Of a DNA stretch of 64,000 nucleotides, positions 17,679 to 26,591 are shown piece after piece. The notes under the pieces are model-generated. The model did no database searches and was not told the origin of the DNA. It saw nothing but the letters and a program-made list of their open reading frames with translations. This DNA comes from VMCP01 sp964408945 (GTDB taxonomy: Bacteria; Bacteroidota; Bacteroidia; NS11-12g; UBA955), in contig CAYPBJ010000003.1 in the NCBI GenBank assembly GCA_964408945.1, positions 82,301-146,300 on the forward strand, read 5' to 3'. The first letter of the stretch is position 1. Each line of letters starts with the position of its first letter. The translations under genes were made by a program, and so were the position numbers.

Positions 17679-20390
17679 TTAAAACGATACCCTGATACCT
17701 GTGGTGTATCTTAAACCTTGAGAAACGAATACCTCCAAATTACGGGGATTGAAGACATTTCGTGCTGCCGATGGATCAGCAATATCAGCCGCTGTACTTC
17801 TATGTTGTGCATCACTGATATAAAGGTTGTTGGTCATATTGGAAATGTTAAAGTACAAGCGAACTTTAACGCTGTTTTTCAAATCGAACGCATAACCGCC
17901 GTTAAAATTCATATACCAATAATTGGGAATCTTAAACGACTCTTTTCCAGCCATATCACCTCGCAACGCTATGGGTTCAAAATCTGCAAAGTGCTTTCCG
18001 AAATATACATACTGGAGCGAAAAGAACGCACCTTTTAAATAGGTAGGTTCCCATCTTATCAAACCAGCAACCTGATTTTGTGCCGCATCACCAACGTGAA
18101 CTCCTGTTGCGTCAAAGTTAAATTGACCTATTGAATCTCCTGCATCATTTCTAACTGTTGCATTGCTTCCCGATCTCCAAATCCAATCACCTGCCGCCAA
18201 CGAAAACTCCAAAGTAATCCCATCGCCTGCTTTGATAGCTGCCTGTAATTCAGCACCCATGTGACGAGCTTTCAATCCATTGATGTTGTATGTCAATGGA
18301 TTATCATCAGCATCTCTAAAGGTGGGTTGAAAATCAACCGGGCGATTTTCCCAAAGCGTGTAATAAGCATTTAGGTTCAAAGCAACACGCTTGTTTTTGT
18401 ATCCAGCTCCACCTTCTAAGGCATAAACTAATTCATTTTTAGCGTCTTGAATTTGAGTGTTGCGGTTGTCAAACACGTTATTAAAGCGAGTGGGGCGATT
18501 TAAATAACCTAGGTTCACAAACGTGTTGAATTTTCGGGTAAAATTGTAGTTTGCACCTGTCTTTAAGGTATAACCTGAGAAGTTCACCCAAGGTGTTTTT
18601 TGAGCATTTCCGGAAGAATCTTTTTTAAAGTAATCAACCCTCTGATAAGCAGTTTGACTTCCGCTCACATTGAAAAACGCTGACAATTGATTCTTCGTGT
18701 ATTCAGCCTCCAAATAGGCACCTGCCCATCGAACTAATCCATCGTTGTGATAATTGAAAATATCGCCTTTTTTATAAAGATGATTCTTGTCGTAATTAGG
18801 GTTCAGCTCATTGGCATCAGGTATAAAATAGTCTCCGCCAATTAAGTCATAAACCTCTCTGTAATGTTCAGCTCTGTATGTTCTCAAATCAATCCCTCCA
18901 GTCAAGTTGGTACGTTTGGTAATCTTGTACTGAGTGGTGTTCAATAACCCATACCAACGGTGATTGTTCACCCCTCTCAATAAAATACCTGATGATTTTC
19001 TCAAATCGTTTGAGTATTTAGGGTCATAAGCAGATGTAAATCCAAGATCTATGTTCTGTTCGTAAACCGATTGAAAATTATAATTTCCATAAGGGTTTGG
19101 GGCTTGTTTGATTCGTTCACCAGCCGTTCCGCCTCCGTTGCCTTGTGACATGTAAACTATAGTATTTGAGAACCATTTGGAGTTGGGTTTATAATCATAC
19201 TTTAGATACACTTGGGGTTTATGAAACTGATTAACCCGTTCATTCACTCTAAATTGGTTTCCAGAATATTCCAATTGACCGTTGTTTTGATTCAAAGTCA
19301 CACCGGTATCTAAATATCCCCAATGTTGATTGTACTTTCTGCCTTGGTTGATGGGCATACCCCCAACCACTGTATCCATTCCCAATTGCCTAGCCAATCC
19401 ATCATCATATAGGCTCAATCTCGCTTTGAAGGAACGCTGACCATGCGACTGTGGAGCACCTATAGCCGTAAAAGAAAGTGAATGTTTTTTACCCCATTCT
19501 TTTTCTACCTTAATGAAATAAGCATACATATCATCAAATAGGCCATCTACGTATCCAGTTGAAGATCGTTTAGTCAATGAAGCAACAATTCCCCAATCAC
19601 CTTTTAATCTGCCGCTGCTGTAGTCTAAACTGAATTTTTGATATTTTGAATCTCCTACTTCAACATTCGCAGCAATAGATGAATTTCGGGTTATACCTTT
19701 GGTAATGATGTTCATGGTACCTCCCACTGCGGGATTTGCAATTCTGCTGCTTCCCAATCCACGTTGAACCTGAGTAAGCGCAGTTACACCGCTAAGACCA
19801 AACCAATTGCTCCAATAAACCCAACCGTTTTCCATGTCATTTACAGGAATACCGTCTATCATCACTGCGATATTTCTTTGGCTAAATCCGCGAATAGTAA
19901 TACGAGCATCTCCAGATCCACCGCCTTGTTGTGTTGCGTAAACACCAGGAGTATTATTCAACAACATAGGCATATCGGCACTTCCCAATCGCTCACTGAT
20001 TTCCTTACCACTTAAATTGCTGTAGGCTATTGGAGTTTTGCGATCTTTGGCTACTGAAGCCACGATTTGAACAGCTTGAATGCTAGCACTTAAATTCTCC
20101 AGAGCAAAATTTACATCTGTGATTAAATTTCTGTCAGCTTGGATATAAATGGTATCAGGATTGTAACCTTCTAACGAAGCAACAATTTGATACTCACCCA
20201 TGGGTAAACTCAAAGTGTAAGTTCCATTTTTTGAAACTTGCGCACTGACTGACTTTGCTTTCACAACAGCCCCTTCCAGAAGTTCGCCAGATAATTCGTC
20301 TACAACACGGCCTTTAATAACCGATTGGGCATCAATGTTTGAAAAAACAATAAATCCAAAGGAAACCAGAAGAAGCCTTTTGAAAAGCAT
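17679..20390 (-). CDS. TonB-dependent receptor with N-terminal carboxypeptidase-regulatory-like domain
   Basis: The 903-residue outer-membrane transporter has a signal peptide ending at SNIDAQ. A CarboxypepD_reg-like domain (VIKGRVVDELSGELLEGAVV) follows at about residues 23-100, and a plug domain (LLNNTPGVYATQQGGG ... RITIRGFSQRNIAVMIDGIPVND) at about 140-185. A 22-strand-type barrel ends in ...TTGIRVSF with the terminal aromatic residue required for barrel assembly. It sits between a lamin-tail surface protein and a secreted endonuclease, with gaps of 6 and 10 bases. This suggests uptake of nucleic-acid breakdown products, but the substrate is inferred only from context. Confidence 0.9.
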   Translation of the reverse strand: MLFKRLLLVSFGFIVFSNIDAQSVIKGRVVDELSGELLEGAVVKAKSVSAQVSKNGTYTLSLPMGEYQIVASLEGYNPDTIYIQADRNLITDVNFALENLSASIQAVQIVASVAKDRKTPIAYSNLSGKEISERLGSADMPMLLNNTPGVYATQQGGGSGDARITIRGFSQRNIAVMIDGIPVNDMENGWVYWSNWFGLSGVTALTQVQRGLGSSRIANPAVGGTMNIITKGITRNSSIAANVEVGDSKYQKFSLDYSSGRLKGDWGIVASLTKRSSTGYVDGLFDDMYAYFIKVEKEWGKKHSLSFTAIGAPQSHGQRSFKARLSLYDDGLARQLGMDTVVGGMPINQGRKYNQHWGYLDTGVTLNQNNGQLEYSGNQFRVNERVNQFHKPQVYLKYDYKPNSKWFSNTIVYMSQGNGGGTAGERIKQAPNPYGNYNFQSVYEQNIDLGFTSAYDPKYSNDLRKSSGILLRGVNNHRWYGLLNTTQYKITKRTNLTGGIDLRTYRAEHYREVYDLIGGDYFIPDANELNPNYDKNHLYKKGDIFNYHNDGLVRWAGAYLEAEYTKNQLSAFFNVSGSQTAYQRVDYFKKDSSGNAQKTPWVNFSGYTLKTGANYNFTRKFNTFVNLGYLNRPTRFNNVFDNRNTQIQDAKNELVYALEGGAGYKNKRVALNLNAYYTLWENRPVDFQPTFRDADDNPLTYNINGLKARHMGAELQAAIKAGDGITLEFSLAAGDWIWRSGSNATVRNDAGDSIGQFNFDATGVHVGDAAQNQVAGLIRWEPTYLKGAFFSLQYVYFGKHFADFEPIALRGDMAGKESFKIPNYWYMNFNGGYAFDLKNSVKVRLYFNISNMTNNLYISDAQHRSTAADIADPSAARNVFNPRNLEVFVSQGLRYTTGIRVSF

Positions 20391-20396
20391 TAAGGA

Positions 20397-21389
20397 TTAA
20401 TTTTTAATGAATCTTTCTTGAGTGATTTGACCATTTTTCAACGTCAAATTCAACAAGTACATGCCAGAAATCAAATTCTTGGTATCGATGGCTCCTTTGA
20501 AAGTTCCTTCAGTAATTAATTGTCCAAAAGAATTTAAAACTGCAAAGTGCTCAACTTCAAACGTTGTTTCAAGGTAAATCTGACCGTCAACAGGATTAGG
20601 ATATACTTTCACCGTTGGAACGATGGAAATTTTTTCAGCGCTGAGTGTTTTACAACCCGACTCGTGAACTCCCAGAGAATCAAACATATCGCGTGGATGC
20701 ATATCCCACTCAGCGGAAGGATCAAAATATTGTGGATTCCAAGCTTGCGGAGCCATCGCGGTCAACCCCCTCTTAATTGGAGCTAAGGTGTCACAACCTG
20801 TTAAAACTTGGTATTTTCTAATCAACGTTCTGTTAGCAGTATACCAAGTTCCAAGACCAGTGCTGTAGGGGAATGAATCGCTCCAACCAACTGCAGCCGG
20901 TCTTTCGCCAATTTTACCCATGATATCAACCAACAACCAAGTGCTATATTGTTCGTTGTATTTGTCTAAAGACATTGCGTCATCACCATTGAAAGACATA
21001 GAATAAGAAGTGTTGTAATCTTTGCTCAAAAACAAGTCAGCTTTTAAACGCAAAGACTCTACTACGGGAGTATCTTGACCTGTTTGAGTGGTGTCTCTTC
21101 TGTCAAGTACCAATACAAATGCATCATGGGGTTGGATGGTTCCAGACAAAACATCGCTATATTGTTTGTCCCAAGTTGCAGAACCATTCTGCCAACGAGT
21201 TAAACGGTATTGTGATAAATCGATGGCCTGATTGGTTGGATTGTAAATCTCAATAGCTTTATTGTTTCTTGATCCCTCAATGTACTCGCTCATGAACAGC
21301 TCTTGACAAGGAAAAACTCCTTGAGCTTTTAAAGCTCCATTGAAAATTTGAAATGCAGAAATTGCCGAAAACAAGATTAATTTTCTCAT
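20397..21389 (-). CDS. Lamin-tail-domain surface protein with T9SS sorting domain
   Basis: The 330-residue product has a signal peptide (hydrophobic to about residue 22, ALKAQG). A lamin-tail domain follows (about 25-180) that starts LFMSEYIEGSRNNKAIEIYN and continues with LSQYRLTRWQNG ... GTIQPHDAFVLVLD. This fold is common in bacterial extracellular nucleases and their companions. The last ~75 residues are a T9SS sorting domain (VYPNPVDGQIYLETTFEVEH ... SGMYLLNLTLK). No catalytic domain is visible, so it is more likely a binding or anchoring protein. First gene of the operon continuing into the TonB receptor, endonuclease and nadC. Confidence 0.86.
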   Translation of the reverse strand: MRKLILFSAISAFQIFNGALKAQGVFPCQELFMSEYIEGSRNNKAIEIYNPTNQAIDLSQYRLTRWQNGSATWDKQYSDVLSGTIQPHDAFVLVLDRRDTTQTGQDTPVVESLRLKADLFLSKDYNTSYSMSFNGDDAMSLDKYNEQYSTWLLVDIMGKIGERPAAVGWSDSFPYSTGLGTWYTANRTLIRKYQVLTGCDTLAPIKRGLTAMAPQAWNPQYFDPSAEWDMHPRDMFDSLGVHESGCKTLSAEKISIVPTVKVYPNPVDGQIYLETTFEVEHFAVLNSFGQLITEGTFKGAIDTKNLISGMYLLNLTLKNGQITQERFIKN

Positions 21390-21472
21390 AATTATTTACA
21401 AATTTCCCAAAAAATATCCGCACCTCAAACAAAATGAACTTATTTTACAGCAGGTTAACAAAATTTAACCCC

Positions 21473-22264
21473 ATGCTCAAACGAAATATTCCATTTTTAA
21501 CCGTTTTTATTTTCTTTTTCTGGGGATGTTCGGTCGTTAAATTTTCTCCAAAATCATCTGAATATTTGCCAGTAAAGCAAAATACGGTTGCCGATTCATC
21601 TACGGTTTTATGGCTCTCAAAATACAAAGATTCTGTAGAACAGATAATGAATGTATTGGTTGCAAAAACAAGTTCAGATCTACTCAACATCAGATATAAG
21701 GGTAAAATTGATAAAGACCGTTCAGCAGAAGCCAATTTAGCCAGAGTTTGTGCAGATTTCATGCATCAAGCAGCTCAAAATTGGGCATCAAATCAAAATT
21801 TGACCAAAGTAGATTTCACCATTTCTAATTATGGTGGATTCCGAGTTTCTCTATTTACTGGTAACATTACCCTTGGTCAATTGTATGAACTTTCACCTTT
21901 TGACAATGAAATTGTTATAGTTCAATTGAACGGCTTACAAATGGATACCCTAATGAATCAAATCGCGGAAAAAGGGGGATGTCCAATATCGAATGCCCAA
22001 ATTACACTTAGCAATGATCAGTGGTTAAAAGCCTCCATTAATGGTAATCCTTACGATAGCCGAAAAAACTATTGGGTAGCAACCAATGATTTCATGCAAC
22101 AAGGTGGCGACGGATTTACCGCGCTTAAATATCCTCAGAAAAAAATTCAAACAGGAATCTTAGTACGAGAAGCTCTTATCAGTGGATTCTCACTAGAGTT
22201 TAAAGAAACAGGTGACATCAACCCAAGAAAAGAAGACCGTTTCATTTTCACTGAAAACCAATAA
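21473..22264 (+). CDS. 5'-nucleotidase C-terminal domain lipoprotein
   Basis: The 263-residue product carries only the C-terminal (substrate-specificity) domain of UshA-type 5'-nucleotidases. The motifs NYGGFRVSLFTGNITLGQLYELSPFDN (about 120-147), NPYDSRKNYWVATNDFMQQGGDGFTAL and a terminal helix match that domain. The start chosen is the ATG at 21473, because it gives a lipoprotein signal with lipobox FFWGC; the frame opens 39 bases earlier without one. The catalytic metallophosphatase half is the next gene, 2 bases on, so the enzyme is made as two chains. It diverges from the lamin-tail/TonB/endonuclease operon across an 83-base gap. Confidence 0.88.
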   Translation: MLKRNIPFLTVFIFFFWGCSVVKFSPKSSEYLPVKQNTVADSSTVLWLSKYKDSVEQIMNVLVAKTSSDLLNIRYKGKIDKDRSAEANLARVCADFMHQAAQNWASNQNLTKVDFTISNYGGFRVSLFTGNITLGQLYELSPFDNEIVIVQLNGLQMDTLMNQIAEKGGCPISNAQITLSNDQWLKASINGNPYDSRKNYWVATNDFMQQGGDGFTALKYPQKKIQTGILVREALISGFSLEFKETGDINPRKEDRFIFTENQ

Positions 22265-22266
22265 CT

Positions 22267-23130
22267 ATGAATAGGAAAAAATTCATTCAGCTTTCATCTA
22301 CATTGGTTGCGGGAAGCATACTCAATGCTCATGATTTGACGGCTACAGGTTTATTTGGAAAACAAGAGTTGGTGATTTTACATACTAATGATTTTCACAG
22401 CCGATTTGAACCTTTCCCGAGTTCTCACAAACTCTGGGGTGATAAAGGAGGAATTTCTCGATTGAAAACCTTAATTGACCAATACAGAAGCCAATATAAA
22501 CACATTCTTCTCCTTGACAGCGGTGACGTTTGGCAAGGAACGCCGTATTTTAATGTATTCAAAGGACATCCTGAACTGGAATGGATGAAGAATGTCAATT
22601 ACCAAGCCACTACCATCGGTAATCACGACTTTGACTTGGGCATTGACCACCTCTGCGAACTGCGAAAAAAATACCAAACACCCACCGTTTTGTGCAATTA
22701 CCAAATCAATCACCCAGGTTTTAAAGAGATCATTCAACCTTATAAGATCATTGAAACAGGTAAATTTAAAGTGGGTATTACGGGAGTAGCTATTGATTTT
22801 GAAGATTTACTCCCTCAAAAATCATACGAAGGAATTATTTATCAAGATCCAGTTGAGCCGCTCCAAATGATTGTGAATGAATTAAGAAACAAACACAAAT
22901 GTGATTTGGTCATTGTACTTTCTCATTTAGGATATCACTATGAATCCGATAAAATAGATGACCTCAAATTAGCCCAAAAAACCGAGGGAATTGACGCCAT
23001 TTTGGGCGGACACACTCACACATTTTTGGAGGAGCCCATTATAATTAAGAATAAAACAGGTAAAAATACCGTCGTAAATCAAGCAGGCTGGGCAGGCTTG
23101 CGTTTGGGCAAACTCCATTTTCAGATATAA
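22267..23130 (+). CDS. 5'-nucleotidase metallophosphatase domain protein
   Basis: The 287-residue product is the catalytic half of a split 5'-nucleotidase. The two-metal phosphoesterase motifs are all present: LHTNDFHSRF (about 36-45), LDSGDVWQGT (about 78-87), TIGNHDFDLG (about 115-124), VLSHLGYH (about 217-224) and GGHTHTF (about 247-253). The N-terminus (MNRKKFIQLSSTLVAGSI) looks like a Sec/Tat-type export signal without a lipobox. It starts 2 bases after the C-terminal-domain lipoprotein and ends 7 bases before rluD. Expected activity is hydrolysis of extracellular or periplasmic nucleotides to nucleosides and phosphate. Confidence 0.9.
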   Translation: MNRKKFIQLSSTLVAGSILNAHDLTATGLFGKQELVILHTNDFHSRFEPFPSSHKLWGDKGGISRLKTLIDQYRSQYKHILLLDSGDVWQGTPYFNVFKGHPELEWMKNVNYQATTIGNHDFDLGIDHLCELRKKYQTPTVLCNYQINHPGFKEIIQPYKIIETGKFKVGITGVAIDFEDLLPQKSYEGIIYQDPVEPLQMIVNELRNKHKCDLVIVLSHLGYHYESDKIDDLKLAQKTEGIDAILGGHTHTFLEEPIIIKNKTGKNTVVNQAGWAGLRLGKLHFQI

Positions 23131-23137
23131 TTATTAA

Positions 23138-24160
23138 ATGAATAATCAGCAAATTACAGATACCGAAGATCCCGAAGCCCTTTTTGAGCATTTTGCATTT
23201 ACTGTAGATCCAGGCCAAGAGCCTATGAGAATTGACCGTTGGTTGATGCATCGAATTGCGCATGCATCGCGAACCAAAATTCAAGCCGCCATTGATGCAG
23301 GAAGCGTTTTGGTCAATGAAAAATCAACCAAAAGTAACTATAAGGTAAAACCCAAAGATCATATTCGAATTTTACTTCCCGAAGAACCGAGAGACACCGA
23401 AGTTTACCCCGAAAACATACCTCTTAATGTGGTTTACGAAGATGACGATATTGCCATAATCAACAAACCCGCCGGAATGGTGGTTCATCCTGGTGCGGGA
23501 AATCCCTCAGGCACTTTGGTCAATGCATTGGTTTATTATTTCGGACAATTACCCGTAAAAGCCGAAAACCACCGCCCAGGCTTGGTGCATAGAATTGATA
23601 AAGATACTTCTGGATTGTTGGTCATTGGCAAGAATGAATTTGCATTGAGCTTTTTAGGAAAACAATTTTTTGATCACAGCATTCATCGGAAATATTGGGC
23701 TTTAGTTTGGGGAGATTTAGAAAAAGATGCAGGCACCATAAAAGGCTATCTTGCACGTGACCCAAAAGACCGCAGAAAATCTAAACACTATGACAACCCA
23801 GAAGACGGCAAAATTGCCATTACCCATTATAAAGTAATTCAGCGATACCATTATTTAACATTGGTAGAATGCACATTAGAAACGGGCAGAACCCATCAAA
23901 TAAGGGCTCATTTTTCATCAATTGGGCATCCCCTATTCAGCGACGAAATGTATGGCGGTTCTACTGTCATAAAAGGAGCAGGCATTCCGAAATTCAATAG
24001 ATTCATTTCCCAGCAGATGCAATTAATGCCAAGGCAAGCCCTGCATGCAAAAGAATTGGGTTTTATTCATCCAACCACCAAAGCAGAATTATTCTTGGAA
24101 AGCGAATTAGCCTCAGACTTTCAGAATCTCTTAACAGAATTATCAAATTTCTTTAATTGA
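23138..24160 (+). CDS. rluD: 23S rRNA pseudouridine synthase, RluD family
   Basis: The 340-residue enzyme isomerises uridines in helix 69 of 23S rRNA (by family). An S4 RNA-binding domain (about residues 28-82: RIDRWLMHRI, AIDAGSVLVNEK) precedes the catalytic domain. The catalytic motif is GLVHRIDKDTSGLLVIGKN, with the catalytic Asp at about 154. YWALVWGDLE, LVECTLETGRTHQIRAH and GHPLFSDEMYGG follow. The N-terminal ~25-residue extension is acidic. It lies 7 bases after the nucleotidase gene and is followed by a bidirectional terminator. Confidence 0.93.
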   Translation: MNNQQITDTEDPEALFEHFAFTVDPGQEPMRIDRWLMHRIAHASRTKIQAAIDAGSVLVNEKSTKSNYKVKPKDHIRILLPEEPRDTEVYPENIPLNVVYEDDDIAIINKPAGMVVHPGAGNPSGTLVNALVYYFGQLPVKAENHRPGLVHRIDKDTSGLLVIGKNEFALSFLGKQFFDHSIHRKYWALVWGDLEKDAGTIKGYLARDPKDRRKSKHYDNPEDGKIAITHYKVIQRYHYLTLVECTLETGRTHQIRAHFSSIGHPLFSDEMYGGSTVIKGAGIPKFNRFISQQMQLMPRQALHAKELGFIHPTTKAELFLESELASDFQNLLTELSNFFN

Positions 24161-24207
24161 GGTTTATAACTTTACCCTGACCAAAGAAAGAGAATATATT
24201 TCCAATG

Positions 24208-24237
24208 AAAAAAGGGGCTTTGAGGCCCCTTTTTTTA
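24208..24237. terminator. Bidirectional terminator after rluD
   Basis: GGGGC, a 6-base loop and GCCCC are flanked by A6 on the left and T7 on the right, so the hairpin can terminate on both strands. It serves rluD on plus and probably the 2Fe-2S reductase gene on minus. Confidence 0.85.
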
Positions 24238-24271
24238 TATGCTGCCTGATTTAAAACCAGACAGAGAATGG

Positions 24272-24308
24272 AAAATACGAGTAATAAAACTGCTATTACT
24301 CGTATTTT
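24272..24308. repeat. 14-bp perfect inverted repeat spanning the reductase stop codon
   Basis: AAAATACGAGTAAT at 24272-24285 is exactly repeated in inverse at 24295-24308, with a 9-base loop. The right arm contains the last three codons and the stop of the reductase gene. On the minus strand only TTTT follows the left arm, so it could be a weak terminator ahead of the strong hairpin at 24208-24237, or an mRNA 3'-end stabiliser. Confidence 0.65.
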
Positions 24309-25372
24309 AGTTCAATCTTATTGCTTCTAGGTAATGCTTGGCAAGTTAAAACAAATCCTTGTTCTATTTCCTTGTCTGACAATCCTTCTCTTTCCAACAT
24401 ATGCAAACTACCCAATTTAACCTTGGCTCTGCAAGTAGTACATACACCTACTGTACAGCTGTATGGAGGGTCAATACCCTGCTTCATTGCTGCATTCAAA
24501 ATGGTTGTATCTTTATCACAAGTGATGGTATGCGTTTTCCCGTAAACTTCTATTGTTACCTCAGCTTTTCCAGTGAAAGTGGAATCAGCCACAGTTTCTT
24601 CTACTTGTTCTGTTTTGGACGTTGGAGCTGAGAAATACTCTATATTGATTTTATCTGAAGGCACTGAAATTCCTAACAAGCCAGACTTAATGACTTCCAT
24701 CATAGGACCTGGTCCGCAGATAAAATAGTGGTATTGATCAAATGAACCTCCTATCTTGCTTTTGACAATATTTTGAACCTTGTCTTGTGTCATTTGTCCC
24801 TTCAATCCAAACCAAGTCAATGGCGCTTTATCATAACTCAATAACACTTGGAAACGACCGCTAAACTGTGCTTCCATTTCCTTTAACAACGGTTTAAAAA
24901 TCACTGATTCTGGATCGCGATTAGCATATACCAAACTCACCTTGCTTTTGGGTTCGTCATTCAAGATGGCCTTTGCAATACCCAGAACCGGGGTAATTCC
25001 GCTACCGCCAGCAAACAAAACAAAATTGCGCGAAGCATCAGCAGATGGAACTACAGTAAATTTACCCATGGGAGGCATTACGTTCATCACGTCGCCTACT
25101 TTTACTGCAGAGTTAAAATAATTACTCATTTTACCGCCGTCTACTCGCTTAACGGTCACTGCTGGCATTGCATCAACACCAGAATAAGTGCACAAAGAAT
25201 AACTTCTGCGTACCTTTTCACCGTTAACCTCAGCTTCAAACGTTAAATATTGACCTGCTGTATATGAAAAGGTTTCTTTCAATTCAGCAGGTACATCAAA
25301 ATGAAAAGTAGTTGCATCTGAAGTTTCAGCAACAACTTTCGCAACTTTTAATTGATAAAATCCTTCGCTCAT
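24296..25372 (-). CDS. Ferredoxin-type NAD(P)H oxidoreductase (PaaE/HmpX-like, FAD + 2Fe-2S)
   Basis: The 358-residue product has an FAD-binding ferredoxin-reductase domain (RRSYSLC at about 55-61; VMPPMGKFTV), an NAD-binding domain (FAGGSGITPVLGIAKAIL at about 120-137; FICGPGPMMEVIK) and a C-terminal 2Fe-2S domain. The cluster cysteines are in PYSCTVGVCTTCRAKV with a distal Cys in LTCQAL. The architecture matches the reductase subunit of phenylacetyl-CoA epoxidase, but no paaABCD genes are near. It may therefore serve another oxygenase or desaturase. Monocistronic; its 3' end lies in an inverted repeat. Confidence 0.88.
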   Translation of the reverse strand: MSEGFYQLKVAKVVAETSDATTFHFDVPAELKETFSYTAGQYLTFEAEVNGEKVRRSYSLCTYSGVDAMPAVTVKRVDGGKMSNYFNSAVKVGDVMNVMPPMGKFTVVPSADASRNFVLFAGGSGITPVLGIAKAILNDEPKSKVSLVYANRDPESVIFKPLLKEMEAQFSGRFQVLLSYDKAPLTWFGLKGQMTQDKVQNIVKSKIGGSFDQYHYFICGPGPMMEVIKSGLLGISVPSDKINIEYFSAPTSKTEQVEETVADSTFTGKAEVTIEVYGKTHTITCDKDTTILNAAMKQGIDPPYSCTVGVCTTCRAKVKLGSLHMLEREGLSDKEIEQGFVLTCQALPRSNKIELKYE

Positions 25373-25478
25373 TATTTTACAAAATTACTGTCTTTAAAGT
25401 ATGTTTTTATGTACAACAACTAACATGTGCATTAGTTTTACAAATACCAGCCTGAAAAATCAACAAATTGCATCATCA

Positions 25479-26567
25479 ATGATTGACGCTTTTTTTACCC
25501 CTATAACCGAAGAAACATATCAACCATTTAAAGGCAAAAAAGCCCTACTCGGAGGGAATGTACAGGCTCATTACCTTACATTTCCCAAGTTGCAAAAAGC
25601 CAAAATCGCCCTCATTGGTTTAGGCGAAAGAGCAAACGCTGTTCGGAAACAATTATACTCACTCGCCTGGCGTTTTGAAAAACTTCCCATTGTTGACTTA
25701 GGCAATATTGTTCAAACATCAGACAAAAAACAGCAAGAATTTGCCATTTCCGAGGCCATTGGTGAATTGATTTCCCTAAATATTACCGTAATCATTCTGG
25801 GCGAAACACAGCCTCAACTTTACGCACACTTCAATGCCTACAGAAACTCAGACGAGTCAATTGAACTGGTGCACGTCAGTTCTACTTTAAACTTTGATAA
25901 AGACTCTGACTTGAACCGTATAGTTTCAACCAATCAAAACAAGCATCTATTTAATATTGACTTTCTGGGTACACAATCATATTTAATCACCCAAGAAACA
26001 TCCAATACCTTAGAGAAATTATACTTCGAAAACTACCGTTTGGGAATGCTCCGTAATCAAATGGAAGAAACTGAACCCGTACTCAGGAGTTCGCATTTGA
26101 TGTCCTTTGACCTAAATTCAATCAGATATTCTGACGCGCCGGGAGTTGAGCTTCCTAATCCCAACGGATTCTACGCCGAAGAGGCTTGCCAAATTGCGCG
26201 TTATGCCGGACTTTCAAACAAATTATCTTCAGCACAATTTTACGGTTTTGGTCAAACTTCCTGCCCCATAACTGACAATCTTGCGGCTCAATTAATCTGG
26301 TATTTTTTAGACGGATATATCACTCGTTATAATGACCACCCCGATAAAGAAGATGCTGATTACCTCATTTACAGAAATAAGTTAGAAAGTACGGGACACG
26401 AAATCAACTTCTACAAAAGCCGCAAGAGCAACCGCTGGTGGATGGAAATCCCCCATCCTTATGATAATCAAACCTTCTTTATTGGTTGTTCATACAAAGA
26501 TTATCAATTGGTTTGTGATGGTGAGATGCCCGATCGTTGGTGGAGAGCTTATCAGAGACTCATTTGA
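25479..26567 (+). CDS. Arginase-fold protein (formimidoylglutamase-like), metal ligands degenerate
   Basis: The product is ~362 residues from the ATG at 25479 (MIDAFFTPITEETYQPF); the frame opens 78 bases earlier with an unlikely peptide. The sequence follows the ureohydrolase fold, with FDLNSIRYSDAPG standing where active enzymes have a DxDxxDP motif and ILGETQ where they have GGDHS. PNGFYAEEACQIARYAG and the Trp-rich C-terminus (NRWWMEIPHP, MPDRWWRAYQ) are typical of the Bacteroidota branch usually annotated as formimidoylglutamase. With most Mn ligands replaced, hydrolase activity is doubtful. Diverges from the reductase gene. Confidence 0.78.
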   Translation: MIDAFFTPITEETYQPFKGKKALLGGNVQAHYLTFPKLQKAKIALIGLGERANAVRKQLYSLAWRFEKLPIVDLGNIVQTSDKKQQEFAISEAIGELISLNITVIILGETQPQLYAHFNAYRNSDESIELVHVSSTLNFDKDSDLNRIVSTNQNKHLFNIDFLGTQSYLITQETSNTLEKLYFENYRLGMLRNQMEETEPVLRSSHLMSFDLNSIRYSDAPGVELPNPNGFYAEEACQIARYAGLSNKLSSAQFYGFGQTSCPITDNLAAQLIWYFLDGYITRYNDHPDKEDADYLIYRNKLESTGHEINFYKSRKSNRWWMEIPHPYDNQTFFIGCSYKDYQLVCDGEMPDRWWRAYQRLI

Positions 26568-26591
26568 CCTAAGTCAAAAATAAAACTCTTG

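Noticed and set aside
17679..20390. SusC assignment for this TonB receptor
   Set aside because: No SusD follows; the neighbours are an endonuclease and a lamin-tail protein, so it is called a generic TonB receptor.
24208..24308. Possible attachment site made of the two adjacent hairpins
   Set aside because: One is an ordinary bidirectional terminator and no integrase or element boundary is nearby.
24296..25372. Specific annotation as phenylacetyl-CoA epoxidase reductase PaaE
   Set aside because: No paaABCD genes in the window; the domain order fits but the pathway cannot be assigned.
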